This document shows, piece after piece, positions 13,007-20,986 of a DNA stretch of 64,000 nucleotides. The DNA lies in NCBI GenBank assembly GCA_018436725.1, contig JAHDKT010000015.1, positions 17,184 to 81,183 on the forward strand. Direction: 5' to 3'. The stretch comes from Synergistaceae bacterium (GTDB taxonomy: Bacteria > Synergistota > Synergistia > Synergistales > Aminobacteriaceae). A program made the position numbers and the translations under genes. The notes beneath the pieces are model-generated. The model was given only the letters and a program-made list of their open reading frames with translations, searched no databases and was not told the DNA's origin. Position 1 is the first letter of the stretch, and each line of letters starts with the position of its first letter.

Positions 13007-13696
13007 TTACAGCCACCCGGCCTTTCTGAAAGCATCCAGCGAAAGACCGGACGGCGCATCGTCGCCCCCTGTCGCCTGCGGGGCGTTCCTTGAAAATCCG
13101 TTCGAAAGCGCCGTCCCAAGAAAGCGGCGAACATATTTTCCTAGAATATCCATCTCGATGTTCACATCGTCGCCGGAGCGGAGATCGCCCAGCATCGTCG
13201 CCTTCAGTGTCTCCGGAATGAGGCTTACCGTACAGATCGTTCCTTTGAATTCCATGATCGTCAGGCTCGTCCCGTCGATCGCTATCGACCCCTTCGGCAC
13301 AAGGAGAGAAGCCATTTCGGAGTTCAGCTCGATATCCAGCAGGAACCCTTCGCTCCCCTTGCGTACCCCCCGAACACAGGCGACGCCGTCGATATGTCCG
13401 GTGACGATATGCCCGTCCAGCCGGTCGCCGACGAGAAGAGCCCGTTCCAGGTTCAGGCGGGCGCCCGGGCGCAGCGAGCGGAATTTTGTTTTCGCGAGCG
13501 TCTCGCGCATCACATCCACGGAAAAGAGGTCTTCTCCGCACGAAGCAACCGTGAGACACGCTCCCGAAACGGCAACCGACTGACCGCGCGACAGCTCTCC
13601 GGCGAACGACGGAGCGCGAACGGAGAGCCGGGCGTACACCCCGCTTGCCTCAAGCGATACAAGCGTCCCGATCGCCTCTACAAGTCCGGTGAACAT
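13007..13696 (-). CDS. ribE: Riboflavin synthase alpha subunit
   Basis: A 229-residue protein starting 'MFTGLVEAIGTL', the standard N-terminus. Two lumazine-binding barrels are visible, each with an 'xxVSGACLTV'- or 'AIDGTSLTI'-type strand and 'GHIVTGHIDGV'. It dismutates two lumazines to riboflavin. A C-terminal tail of about 25 residues after the second barrel is extra. Start at ATG 13696 overlaps ribD by 19 bases. The frame stays open upstream but that part is antisense-like shadow of ribD. Confidence 0.96.
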   Translation of the reverse strand: MFTGLVEAIGTLVSLEASGVYARLSVRAPSFAGELSRGQSVAVSGACLTVASCGEDLFSVDVMRETLAKTKFRSLRPGARLNLERALLVGDRLDGHIVTGHIDGVACVRGVRKGSEGFLLDIELNSEMASLLVPKGSIAIDGTSLTIMEFKGTICTVSLIPETLKATMLGDLRSGDDVNIEMDILGKYVRRFLGTALSNGFSRNAPQATGGDDAPSGLSLDAFRKAGWL

Positions 13697-14778
13697 GCAA
13701 GCACCCCCTCGAGCAGAAAATCCTCGCCCGCGCGCTTCACGCCGCACTCCCTGAGGGAAAGCGTCTCTCTCATGCAGGAGAAGGAAAGTCCGTTCGTAAA
13801 TGTTTTCCCTTGCCCCATCAGGCGCGGCGCGAGAAAGAGCGAAAGAGCGTCGGCGACTCCTTCCTTGAGAAAGGAGGAAACGACGGAGGGGCCGCCCTCG
13901 ACGAGGAGTCTGCACACGCCTCTGCGAACCAGCTCGGAGAGCACCGCTCCCAGCGAGAGCCCCCCTTCTTTCCTCGGAACACGCACGACGGAAGCCCCGG
14001 AAGCCCCGACTGCCGCTACACGTTCCGAAGAAGCCGACTCGGACGAGAAGACCACGCAGGACGGGCCGAGGATCTTCGCGCCCGGAGAAACGGAAAGCAT
14101 CGAATCGAGCAGCACCCGCAGAGGGGACCGCCCCCACGCGCTGCGGACGGTCAATTCGGGATCGTCCGCCCGGACGGTGCCCGCGCCCACCAGAACGGCG
14201 TCGTGCTCCGCCCTCAGGAGATGGGCGAATGCGCGCGCCCCCTCCGATGTAATCCACTTGCTCTCTCCGGAAGGAAGAGCCATCGCTCCGTCGAGCCCGA
14301 CCGCCCCCTTCAGCGTCACCCACGGTCTCCCCAATCGAACCTTCCGCAGAAAGCCGCGGTTCAGCAGGCGGCACTCCGCTTCCAGAACCCCGGATTCCAC
14401 GTCGAGGCCGGCCTCGCGGAGCAGAGCGATTCCTCGCCCGCTGACCCGTTCGTCAGGGTCGATCATCCCGACCACGACTCTCCGGACGCCCTTCTCTACA
14501 ATCAGCGGAGCGCAGGGGGGGGTTCTGCCGAAATGAGAGCACGGCTCCAGATTCACATAAAGAGTCGCCCCTTCCGCGGATTCCAGACAGTTCAAGGCAG
14601 CTCGCTCCGCATGCAGCTCGCCGCAGCAGGCGTGCCACCCTTCTGCAAGAACCGCGCCGTCGCGTACAACGACGCACCCTACCAGAGGGTTGGGGGACGT
14701 TCGCTCCGTACCTCTGAGAGCGAGACTGAGCGCCCTTCGCATATAATACTCGTCAATTTTCTTCCTGGAGAGGGTCAC
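13678..14778 (-). CDS. ribD: Riboflavin biosynthesis deaminase/reductase RibD
   Basis: A 366-residue bifunctional enzyme. The N-terminal pyrimidine deaminase has the zinc motif 'HAERAAL' and 'PCSHFGRTPPC'; the C-terminal reductase begins near 'PWVTLKGAVGLDG' and contains 'LLVEGGPSVVSSFL'. Start is GTG 14778, eight bases after AAGGAG, within the end of uvrC (26-base overlap). First of ribD-ribE-ribBA-ribH; no FMN riboswitch precedes it because uvrC is directly upstream. Confidence 0.96.
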   Translation of the reverse strand: MTLSRKKIDEYYMRRALSLALRGTERTSPNPLVGCVVVRDGAVLAEGWHACCGELHAERAALNCLESAEGATLYVNLEPCSHFGRTPPCAPLIVEKGVRRVVVGMIDPDERVSGRGIALLREAGLDVESGVLEAECRLLNRGFLRKVRLGRPWVTLKGAVGLDGAMALPSGESKWITSEGARAFAHLLRAEHDAVLVGAGTVRADDPELTVRSAWGRSPLRVLLDSMLSVSPGAKILGPSCVVFSSESASSERVAAVGASGASVVRVPRKEGGLSLGAVLSELVRRGVCRLLVEGGPSVVSSFLKEGVADALSLFLAPRLMGQGKTFTNGLSFSCMRETLSLRECGVKRAGEDFLLEGVLACSPDL

Positions 14779-16243
14779 TATTCTTCTCCTTCAAAAAAGT
14801 CAGTATCCGGGCCGCGGTCGCGTCGCCGATCCCCGGCGCCGCCGCAAGCTCCTCCGCGGACATGTTCGCTATGGCCCGGGCGCTTCCGAAACGCCCGAGG
14901 AGCTGCGCCGCCTTATGCTTGCCTATGCCGGGGATATCTTCGAGCACGCTCCGCCGAAGCCGTGCCGAGCGCGACGAACGATGACTCTCGATGGCATACC
15001 GATGCGACTCGTCGCGGACCCTCTGCAAAAGACGGAGCGCAGCGTCTCCCCTGTCCAGCCGCAGAGGTTCCTGCTCCGTGCTATGGTATATCAGTTCCTC
15101 TTCTTTTGCCAGCGAAATCGAGGGAATTTGCTCCAGTCCGAGCTTCGCGAGGGCATTCCGCGCGAATTCGAGCTGCACGGGACCGCCGTCGATCACTATG
15201 AGCTGGGGCAGCGGCTCCTTCCCTTCGAGCGATTTTCCGTAGCGCCGTTCAAGCGTTTCTTCCATCGAACGGAAATCGTCCACTCCCTCGACGGTCCTGA
15301 TCTTGAACCGCCGGTAGAGCGAACGGTTCGGAACCCCCTGTTCGAACACCACCACCACGCCGTACGTCTCTTTTCCGGACATGTGGGAGATATCGAAACC
15401 GTCGATTCTCCACGGAAGAACAGGAAGGTGCAGCAGCTCCTGGAGACGATTCAAACACTGCCACATATCCCCGTCGAACTCTTCGCGCAGCGGGGAGGAG
15501 ATTCTCTGGCGGGTTATGCGCCAGATTGCGCGGATAGTGTCCCGCAGCCGCCCCGCCTCTTCGAACTGAAGACTCTTCGCCGCCTTGTCCATTCGCTTCC
15601 GCAGACGTTCCACAACCTCCGTGGACTGCCCCTGAAGCAGAAGAATCACGTCGTCGACCCTTTCTCTGTACTCCGCAGGAGAGACCAGACCGGCGCATAC
15701 CCCCATGCAGCGCCCCAGAGCGTGATGAAGACAGGGACGAGTCTTCCCCTTCGCCGCATCCGCCGGATCGATCTCCCGGGCGCATATCCGCAGCGGGAAG
15801 TATCTTTCGATCAGGCGCAGAAGCGAGCGGACATCCCCGACGCGCACGAAGGGACCGAAATAGAGACCGTCGTCTTTCCCTCTCTGGCGCGTCACTACGA
15901 TACGCGGAAAAGGTTCGGAGGTGATCTTGATATACGGATACCTATCCCCCATCTTCAGCTCGACGTTGAAGAACGGAGCGTATTTCTTGATCAGCTTCGC
16001 CTCCAGAATCAGCGCCTCGACCTCCGTCTCCGTGCGGATCACGGAAACATCCTCGATGGAGGAGACAAGCTTCCGGAGACGCGGCGACGCGAACGACTCG
16101 TGCCGGAAATAGGATGCCACTCGTTTTTTCAGCGACTTCGCTTTCCCTACGTAGAGCACATCCCCGTTGTCGTCACGCATAAGGTACACACCCGGCCGAT
16201 CCGGAAGGTTTTTCAACAGATTTTTTATATGCTCCTTCGCCAC
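14753..16243 (-). CDS. uvrC: Excinuclease ABC subunit C, short form
   Basis: A 496-residue UvrC, against about 600 in most bacteria. It has the GIY-YIG 3'-nuclease ('GVYLMRD', 'YVGKAKSLKKRV'), the four-cysteine cluster (Cys in 'RICA', 'RPCLHHALGRCMGVC'), a UVR motif ('AAKSLQFEEAGRLRD'), the RNase H-like 5'-nuclease ('GFDISHMSGKE', 'DDFRSM', 'VIDGGPVQL') and two HhH repeats. Only about 45 residues separate UVR from DISH, where E. coli has about 160. GTG 16243 has TTGGAGG in front; an ATG at 16300 would sit on top of the promoter region. Confidence 0.93.
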   Translation of the reverse strand: MAKEHIKNLLKNLPDRPGVYLMRDDNGDVLYVGKAKSLKKRVASYFRHESFASPRLRKLVSSIEDVSVIRTETEVEALILEAKLIKKYAPFFNVELKMGDRYPYIKITSEPFPRIVVTRQRGKDDGLYFGPFVRVGDVRSLLRLIERYFPLRICAREIDPADAAKGKTRPCLHHALGRCMGVCAGLVSPAEYRERVDDVILLLQGQSTEVVERLRKRMDKAAKSLQFEEAGRLRDTIRAIWRITRQRISSPLREEFDGDMWQCLNRLQELLHLPVLPWRIDGFDISHMSGKETYGVVVVFEQGVPNRSLYRRFKIRTVEGVDDFRSMEETLERRYGKSLEGKEPLPQLIVIDGGPVQLEFARNALAKLGLEQIPSISLAKEEELIYHSTEQEPLRLDRGDAALRLLQRVRDESHRYAIESHRSSRSARLRRSVLEDIPGIGKHKAAQLLGRFGSARAIANMSAEELAAAPGIGDATAARILTFLKEKNSDPLQEEN

Positions 16244-16313
16244 GACAGCCTCCAAGAAAAGACTACCGGCATGATTCGCCGGGAATAAAAAGTTCTGCAT
16301 CCCACAAAGTTGT

Positions 16314-16323
16314 ATTATATAAT
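16314..16323. promoter_or_regulatory. Divergent -10 region between uvrC and cysS
   Basis: A near-palindromic ATTATATAAT offers TATAAT on both strands (16318-16323 plus; 16314-16319 minus). The -35 elements are weak on both sides. It is the only divergent promoter region in the window. Confidence 0.5.
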
Positions 16324-16356
16324 ACTGCTTCAGAATGCATTGGAGGTGCTGAGAAA

Positions 16357-17772
16357 ATGGGTTTGATGCTGTATAACGATCTGACGCGGAAAAAAGAACC
16401 GTTCGTCCCTCTCAAAGAGGGGCATGTGGGCTTCTACAGTTGCGGCCCCACGGTCTACGATTTCTTTCACATAGGCAATGCGCGCCCCTTCATCGTCTTC
16501 GACGTTCTTCGGCGCTACCTTGAGTACAGCGGCTACAAGGTCGCCTTCGTCCAGAATTTCACCGACATCGAAGACAAGATGATCAACAGGGCGAACCAGG
16601 AGGGCATCACCGTCAAGCAGCTCGCGGACAGGTTCATCGACGAGTACTACAAAGACGCCGACGCTCTCGGAATCCGCCGCGCCACATATAATCCGAAGGC
16701 GACCGAGCACATGGAGGAGATCGTCGCGCTGATCCAAAAACTCGTCGACAAGGGGCACGCCTACGAATCCGACGGAGACGTCTTCTTCGACGTGGCAAGC
16801 TTCCCCTCGTACGGCGCCCTTTCGAAGCAGAGCCTTGAAGAGCTTCAGTCGGGAGCGCGGGTGGAGATCAACGAGCGCAAACGCCACCCTCTGGACTTCG
16901 CACTCTGGAAAGCGAAGAAAGAAGGCGAACCATTCTGGCCAAGCCCGTGGGGTGAAGGGCGCCCCGGGTGGCACATCGAATGCAGCGCAATGTCCATGAA
17001 ATATCTCGGAGAGACCCTCGACATCCACTCCGGCGGAACCGATCTCACCTTCCCGCACCACGAGAACGAGGTCGCCCAGACGGAGGCGGCGACGGGAAAA
17101 CCCTTCGTCCGCTACTGGATCCACAACGGATATCTCCTGATCGACAAGGAGAAGATGTCGAAGTCGCTCGGCAACTTTCTCACCGCGAGGGCGGCGCTTG
17201 GGAAGTATCCGGCGAAGGCCATCCGCCTTTTCATGCTCAGCGCGCACTACAGATCGCCGATCAATTTCTCCGAGGAGAGCCTGAACCAGTCTCTCGGCGC
17301 GGTCGAACGCCTGGACAACTGCTGGTCAGACCTGGCGCACGCAAGAAAAAACAGAAAGGCGACGAGCGAGGGACCTCGCGCGGAGTTCGAGGCGCTTTTC
17401 AAAGGATTCGAGGAGCGTTTCGTTGCGGCGATGGACGACGACTTCAACACCGCCGCGGCTCTTGGCGTTCTCTTCGAGGCCGTCAAGACGGTGAACACCT
17501 ATCTGAAAGAAACGCAGACACTTGAAGAGGCTTTCCTGGAGCGCGCCGAAAACTTCTTCCGGAAAATCGACTCGGTGATGGGCGTGTTGGGACTCGACGC
17601 CGAGAGCGGATACGAAGACGTCGCGGAGATAGAGCAGCTCATCGCGGAGCGTAACGCCGCACGCAAGAACAAGGATTTCAAGCGGTCCGACGCTCTCCGG
17701 GACGAGCTTGCCGCCAGAGGCATCCTCCTTGAAGATACCCCCGACGGCACAAAGTGGAAGAGAAAAGCGTAA
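16357..17772 (+). CDS. cysS: Cysteine-tRNA ligase
   Basis: A 471-residue class I synthetase, the only plus-strand gene here. Signatures: 'SCGPTVYDFFHIGNAR' (HIGH-type motif with a zinc cysteine), 'GWHIECSAMS' and 'GGTDLTFPHHENE' (further zinc ligands) and 'KEKMSKSLGN' (KMSKS). The ATG follows TTGGAGGTG. It converges on queT with four bases between stop codons; a 10-bp hairpin lies just past its stop. Confidence 0.98.
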   Translation: MGLMLYNDLTRKKEPFVPLKEGHVGFYSCGPTVYDFFHIGNARPFIVFDVLRRYLEYSGYKVAFVQNFTDIEDKMINRANQEGITVKQLADRFIDEYYKDADALGIRRATYNPKATEHMEEIVALIQKLVDKGHAYESDGDVFFDVASFPSYGALSKQSLEELQSGARVEINERKRHPLDFALWKAKKEGEPFWPSPWGEGRPGWHIECSAMSMKYLGETLDIHSGGTDLTFPHHENEVAQTEAATGKPFVRYWIHNGYLLIDKEKMSKSLGNFLTARAALGKYPAKAIRLFMLSAHYRSPINFSEESLNQSLGAVERLDNCWSDLAHARKNRKATSEGPRAEFEALFKGFEERFVAAMDDDFNTAAALGVLFEAVKTVNTYLKETQTLEEAFLERAENFFRKIDSVMGVLGLDAESGYEDVAEIEQLIAERNAARKNKDFKRSDALRDELAARGILLEDTPDGTKWKRKA

Positions 17773-17776
17773 TCGA

Positions 17777-18292
17777 TCAGAGGGCGGGATCTTTCCCGCC
17801 CTCGCCTATCCGTTCCCGAAGAAGAAGCGTCAGCGGAACGCCGAGAAGGTAGCAGGCAATGAACTGACCGATGCCCACATACACGGCGCAGAGCAAAAAA
17901 GACACATCCAGTATATACGACAGATACCCGCCCACGATCAGCGTGTTCACCAGCACCGGAGGAAGCGCCGCCAGATAGACGGTCGGCATCGCCGATGACA
18001 TGAGCGCCGCGATAAGCGTCGCCGCGCTCCCCAGCGCCACGTCGAGAATACCGAAGCCGCCGAAAAGGTTCGCGATGAGACACCCGACGAAGAGACCGAA
18101 AACTGCCTGAGGAAAGAGAAACGGAAGCACCGTGAGCGCCTCCGAGATTCGTACTTGGATATACCCGTAGGAAATAGGCGCGAACAGGATCGTCGTCACT
18201 GCATAAATAGCTGCGACAAGCCCTGAAATAGCCAGTGAACGGACCGAAAAAAGCTCTTTCGCCGATACGCCGCGGAAAAAAAGAAACCTCAC
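17777..18292 (-). CDS. queT: QueT-family queuosine precursor transporter
   Basis: A 171-residue membrane protein with five or six hydrophobic segments and the family signature 'PISYGYIQVRISEALTVLP'. QueT proteins are S components of ECF transporters, predicted to import queuine or preQ precursors. The GTG at 18292 follows GAGGTGA within the end of pcm, so translation is coupled; there is no room for a preQ1 riboswitch. Its last codons form a strong hairpin with the region behind cysS. Confidence 0.88.
   Translation of the reverse strand: MRFLFFRGVSAKELFSVRSLAISGLVAAIYAVTTILFAPISYGYIQVRISEALTVLPFLFPQAVFGLFVGCLIANLFGGFGILDVALGSAATLIAALMSSAMPTVYLAALPPVLVNTLIVGGYLSYILDVSFLLCAVYVGIGQFIACYLLGVPLTLLLRERIGEGGKDPAL
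17780..17803. terminator. Hairpin shared by the cysS end and the queT C-terminal codons
   Basis: GAGGGCGGGA (17780-17789) pairs perfectly with TCCCGCCCTC (17794-17803) across four bases. It starts eight bases after the cysS stop and encodes the last residues of queT on the other strand. Neither side has a T tract, so it may act with Rho or as a 3'-end stabiliser. Confidence 0.5.
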
Positions 18293-18304
18293 CCTATCAC
18301 CTCT

Positions 18305-18955
18305 TCATGAAGATCCGCCGCTCCTCCCCCTCAGGAGAGGAACGAAGCGGCAATAGTCATACCACGTATCCGAATATTCGCCATGAAAACGCTTTTCACG
18401 GAGCAGTAACCGCTCCCCCCCGGAAAGCACCGTAACAGGCGCAACCAGCCGTCCTCCCGGAGCAAGGGCCTCCGACCACCACTCCTCAAGCATCGGCGCC
18501 GCTGCGGTGACAATGACGCCCTGAAACGGTCCGAGGCAATCCCCCGCTTCGCGACCGTCCGACCAGAACACCGTCACATCGTACCCGAGCGCCGAAAGCG
18601 TTTCCCTTGCCTTTACAGCAAGAGAGGCGATTCGTTCGATACTCGTCACCTTGGTCCCCAATGCTGCAAGAACCGCAGCCTGATACCCCGAGCCCGTGCC
18701 TATCTCAAGTACGGAGTCCCCCCTCGCAGGCGCCAGAAGCTCGGTCATCCGCGCCACCATATACGGCTGCGAGATGGTCTGCTCCTCCCCGATCGGAAGA
18801 GGGCTGTCTATCCACGCGCTTTCACGAAGGTGTTCGGGCAGAAACAGATGCCGCGGGACGGAACGCATCGCTTCAAGGACGCTCTCCGAGTCAATGCCCC
18901 GCGCCCGGATCTGTTTTTCCACCATCTCTGCCGCCCTGATCTCCCATGGAGTCAT
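18305..18955 (-). CDS. pcm: Protein-L-isoaspartate O-methyltransferase
   Basis: A 216-residue PCMT, which uses SAM to methylate isoaspartyl residues and so start their repair. 'GEEQTISQPYMVARM' and the SAM motif 'VLEIGTGSGYQAAVLA' are diagnostic. ATG 18955 has an almost ideal GGAGGTGAT; the open frame extends upstream only into a promoter and terminator. First gene of pcm-queT. Confidence 0.96.
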   Translation of the reverse strand: MTPWEIRAAEMVEKQIRARGIDSESVLEAMRSVPRHLFLPEHLRESAWIDSPLPIGEEQTISQPYMVARMTELLAPARGDSVLEIGTGSGYQAAVLAALGTKVTSIERIASLAVKARETLSALGYDVTVFWSDGREAGDCLGPFQGVIVTAAAPMLEEWWSEALAPGGRLVAPVTVLSGGERLLLREKRFHGEYSDTWYDYCRFVPLLRGRSGGSS

Positions 18956-18988
18956 GAAATCACCTCCGAAAGGGTATGTTTTCGGAGT

Positions 18989-18997
18989 ATTGTACCA
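18989..18997 (-). promoter_or_regulatory. pcm promoter (extended -10)
   Basis: TGGTACAAT on the minus strand, about 33 bases before the pcm ATG and just past the selC terminator. The -35 is poor, as expected for an extended -10 promoter. Confidence 0.5.
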
Positions 18998-19000
18998 TGC

Positions 19001-19032
19001 AAAAGACGCTTCCCTCCAAAAAGAGAAGCGTC
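19001..19032 (-). terminator. selC terminator
   Basis: GACGCTTC (19025-19032 read on minus) pairs with GAAGCGTC (19005-19012); TTTTGC follows on the minus strand. It begins 18 bases after the tRNA CCA end. Confidence 0.75.
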
Positions 19033-19049
19033 TCAACGGCAGCTTTTAC

Positions 19050-19147
19050 TGGCGGAGGCGTGTGGGGGTCGAACCCACCGGAGACGGCCTGTACCGCCTC
19101 CCACCGGATTTGAAGTCCGGGGCGCCCACCGGGACACATTCGCCTCC
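19050..19147 (-). tRNA. selC: tRNA-Sec (anticodon UCA)
   Basis: A 98-base tRNA with encoded CCA. The anticodon loop CTTCAAA sits on a CCGGA/TCCGG stem and reads UGA. Hallmarks of tRNA-Sec are visible: a six-pair D stem (GTGTCC with GGGCGC around a CGGT loop) and an eight-pair variable arm (GGAGGCGG with CCGTCTCC). The acceptor pairs GGAGGCG/CGCCTCC; an eighth pair would be an A-A mismatch. It has its own promoter and terminator. selA, selB and selD are not in the window. Confidence 0.97.
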
Positions 19148-19161
19148 ATTCGACACTACGG

Positions 19162-19190
19162 ATTGTACTGTGTTCCTATGAAAAAGTCCA
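19162..19190 (-). promoter_or_regulatory. selC promoter
   Basis: TGGACT (19185-19190) and TACAAT (19162-19167) on the minus strand with a 17-base spacer, 14 bases before the tRNA 5' end. Confidence 0.65.
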
Positions 19191-19286
19191 GTCGTAAAGA
19201 GCATTCAGACAATCCTACTTTTTCTCTCCTTTTGAAGGAGACATAGCTCGGAGCCGGAGTCGACCGGTGTACCTGAAGAATACCCG

Positions 19287-19982
19287 CTATTTGCTCTCGG
19301 CAGAAAACCACACCATGTCATGATCCACCAGAACCTCACGTAGAGCGGGTGCGCCGAAGAAATTTCCGAAAGAGAGAACGGAGGCGGCGTTTGCCAGAGC
19401 GCGGGCGACATCAAGCGTGCTTATTGCCGGGTTGTCGTTCGTCGCATCGTCGAAGCGAACTTTTGCGACGCCGTCGCCGCCGATGACATAGGCGCCGGTA
19501 AAGCGCATCAAAGCCCGAACCCTGAATGTGAGGCGCCGCTCGTAGACCCCCTTCACCATAACCTTTCCGTTGCGCAGTTCCAGTTCCGAAACGGCGAAGT
19601 GCGGCATTCCCTCGGAAAGCGTCTTCAGAAAGCTCTCCTTTGAGATTCCGCCGGAGAGGCGGCTTTCGCCGTGAGAATGAATGACGATGCCTCGCGCCGC
19701 CGAAGTAAAAAGGACATCGTACATCACGAGCAACAGCCTGTCGTAACGAACGCCTTCAAAAAGCGCGTTTTCGATACACAGATTGAGCGTCGGTATCTTG
19801 CCCCGGCGCAGCTCGTCCTCCGAGCCCATTATGACTGCCAGTACGGATTTTGCCTGAATTCTGTCCGCGAAGTATTTGGTAAACCGCGCCTCGAACTCAC
19901 GTACAAGCTGGTTCCCCCAGCATGCGGAGGCTCCCAGAAGCAGCAGAAAGGAGCCTGCGAAGAGTCTTCTCCAGAACGTCAT
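19287..19982 (-). CDS. Secreted DUF2993/LmeA-like protein
   Basis: A 231-residue protein with a clear signal peptide ('MTFWRRLFAGSFLLLLGASACWG'-type, basic then hydrophobic). The remainder resembles DUF2993/LmeA-type lipid-binding proteins by its pattern of 'LELRNGKVMVKG' beta strands and a helical start; this assignment is tentative. ATG 19982 follows GGGAGG; a GTG nine bases upstream is less likely. It lies 64 bases after the M23 peptidase gene and probably shares its transcript, suggesting an envelope role. Confidence 0.7.
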   Translation of the reverse strand: MTFWRRLFAGSFLLLLGASACWGNQLVREFEARFTKYFADRIQAKSVLAVIMGSEDELRRGKIPTLNLCIENALFEGVRYDRLLLVMYDVLFTSAARGIVIHSHGESRLSGGISKESFLKTLSEGMPHFAVSELELRNGKVMVKGVYERRLTFRVRALMRFTGAYVIGGDGVAKVRFDDATNDNPAISTLDVARALANAASVLSFGNFFGAPALREVLVDHDMVWFSAESK

Positions 19983-20046
19983 CCCCTCCACCTCCCGAGG
20001 AAAAAGTATCCGCGCACGCGGTCAGCGCAGCCGCTGTCCTCCGGCA

Positions 20047-20982
20047 TTACTTCCACTTAGGGATTATCTTCCGCAACGCGGTTTTCTCCAGCATTTGGGC
20101 GACAGTGGCGGAGAAAAGGGGCTCGGGGTCCACCATCTGTCCGGAAAGCGCAAGACCGAAATGCAGATGCGGTCCGGTCGCCCTTCCGGTCACGCCGCTC
20201 TTGCCGACCACCTGTCCCGCCTTGACGAAATCGCCTTGTTTCACATCCGCGGTATCCATGTGAAAGTAGTGCGCGATGACTCCTCCGCCCGAATCGATAT
20301 AAACGCTCTTCCCTGCGTAGTAATGATCACCGGTGAGGACGACGTACCCGGAAAGAGCGGAGAGAACCGGCGTTCCCGTCGCGGCGCGGAAATCAACCCC
20401 ACCGTGAGGGCTCCTCGGTTTTCCGTTCAAAATCCTCCGGCGGCCATACGGGCTGGTCACTATGCCTGGGACGGGCCGCACGATGGGAAGCCCCCACCGA
20501 CGTTCCGCAGTCATAGTAGCAAGGGCCGCGCCAGTCAGCTTTCTCTCCGCCTCTATGCGTTTGAGCGCGGAAGGCGGAGGCGTCACCATGCCCTCCGGAA
20601 GCGTGAGCCTGTCCTCCTTGTACTGCACAGGCGTTATCTTAATGGAAAAGGGGTGCTCCGAACGCTTCCCTCCGGCGAGGAGGCGGAGCGTCAGGCGGTG
20701 ATCTCCCGTCTTCGCCTTGCCGACGTGCGTTCCGAGAAGACCGAGGGCGATGTAACGGTCATTCCATACCGAAACGCCGAGCTGCACAACGCTCCCCTGC
20801 CACACGACCTCCACCCCCGTCAAGGGTTCGGACGAGGTGACGCGGAGTACGAACGGCTTCCCGATACCCACCGAAGACGGAAACTGAACGTTCACATCGG
20901 CAGCCCCCGGCGACGGAAGCAGAGCGAAGCAAAAGAACAGGAAAAAGAAGAGCGCGCACCGTAGTCTTACTGTACCGAGCAA
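20047..20982 (-). CDS. M23 family metallopeptidase (LysM-free, secreted)
   Basis: A 311-residue secreted protein: signal peptide, a beta-rich N-terminal region (about 30-140), a linker helix, and a C-terminal peptidase_M23 domain with zinc ligands in 'SPHGGVDF' and 'GPHLHFGLAL'. Such enzymes cleave peptidoglycan cross-links, or activate amidases if inactive; the ligands are present here. Start is TTG 20982, four bases past the preceding stop, with GGAAGGG rather far upstream, so the start is uncertain. Confidence 0.88.
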   Translation of the reverse strand: MLGTVRLRCALFFFLFFCFALLPSPGAADVNVQFPSSVGIGKPFVLRVTSSEPLTGVEVVWQGSVVQLGVSVWNDRYIALGLLGTHVGKAKTGDHRLTLRLLAGGKRSEHPFSIKITPVQYKEDRLTLPEGMVTPPPSALKRIEAERKLTGAALATMTAERRWGLPIVRPVPGIVTSPYGRRRILNGKPRSPHGGVDFRAATGTPVLSALSGYVVLTGDHYYAGKSVYIDSGGGVIAHYFHMDTADVKQGDFVKAGQVVGKSGVTGRATGPHLHFGLALSGQMVDPEPLFSATVAQMLEKTALRKIIPKWK

Positions 20983-20986
20983 CTAT

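Noticed and set aside
13697..14374. N-terminal extension of ribE over ribD
   Set aside because: The frame is open but shows low-complexity Arg/Gly sequence; ribE starts at its conserved MFTGLVE.
16330..17247. Long minus-strand ORF opposite cysS
   Set aside because: It is the complement of conserved cysS codons; the plus-strand product has all class I synthetase motifs.
18293..18304. preQ1 riboswitch before queT
   Set aside because: Only 12 bases separate pcm and queT.
19225..19241. TCTCCTT/AAGGAGA hairpin as terminator
   Set aside because: No T tract follows on either strand in the right place.
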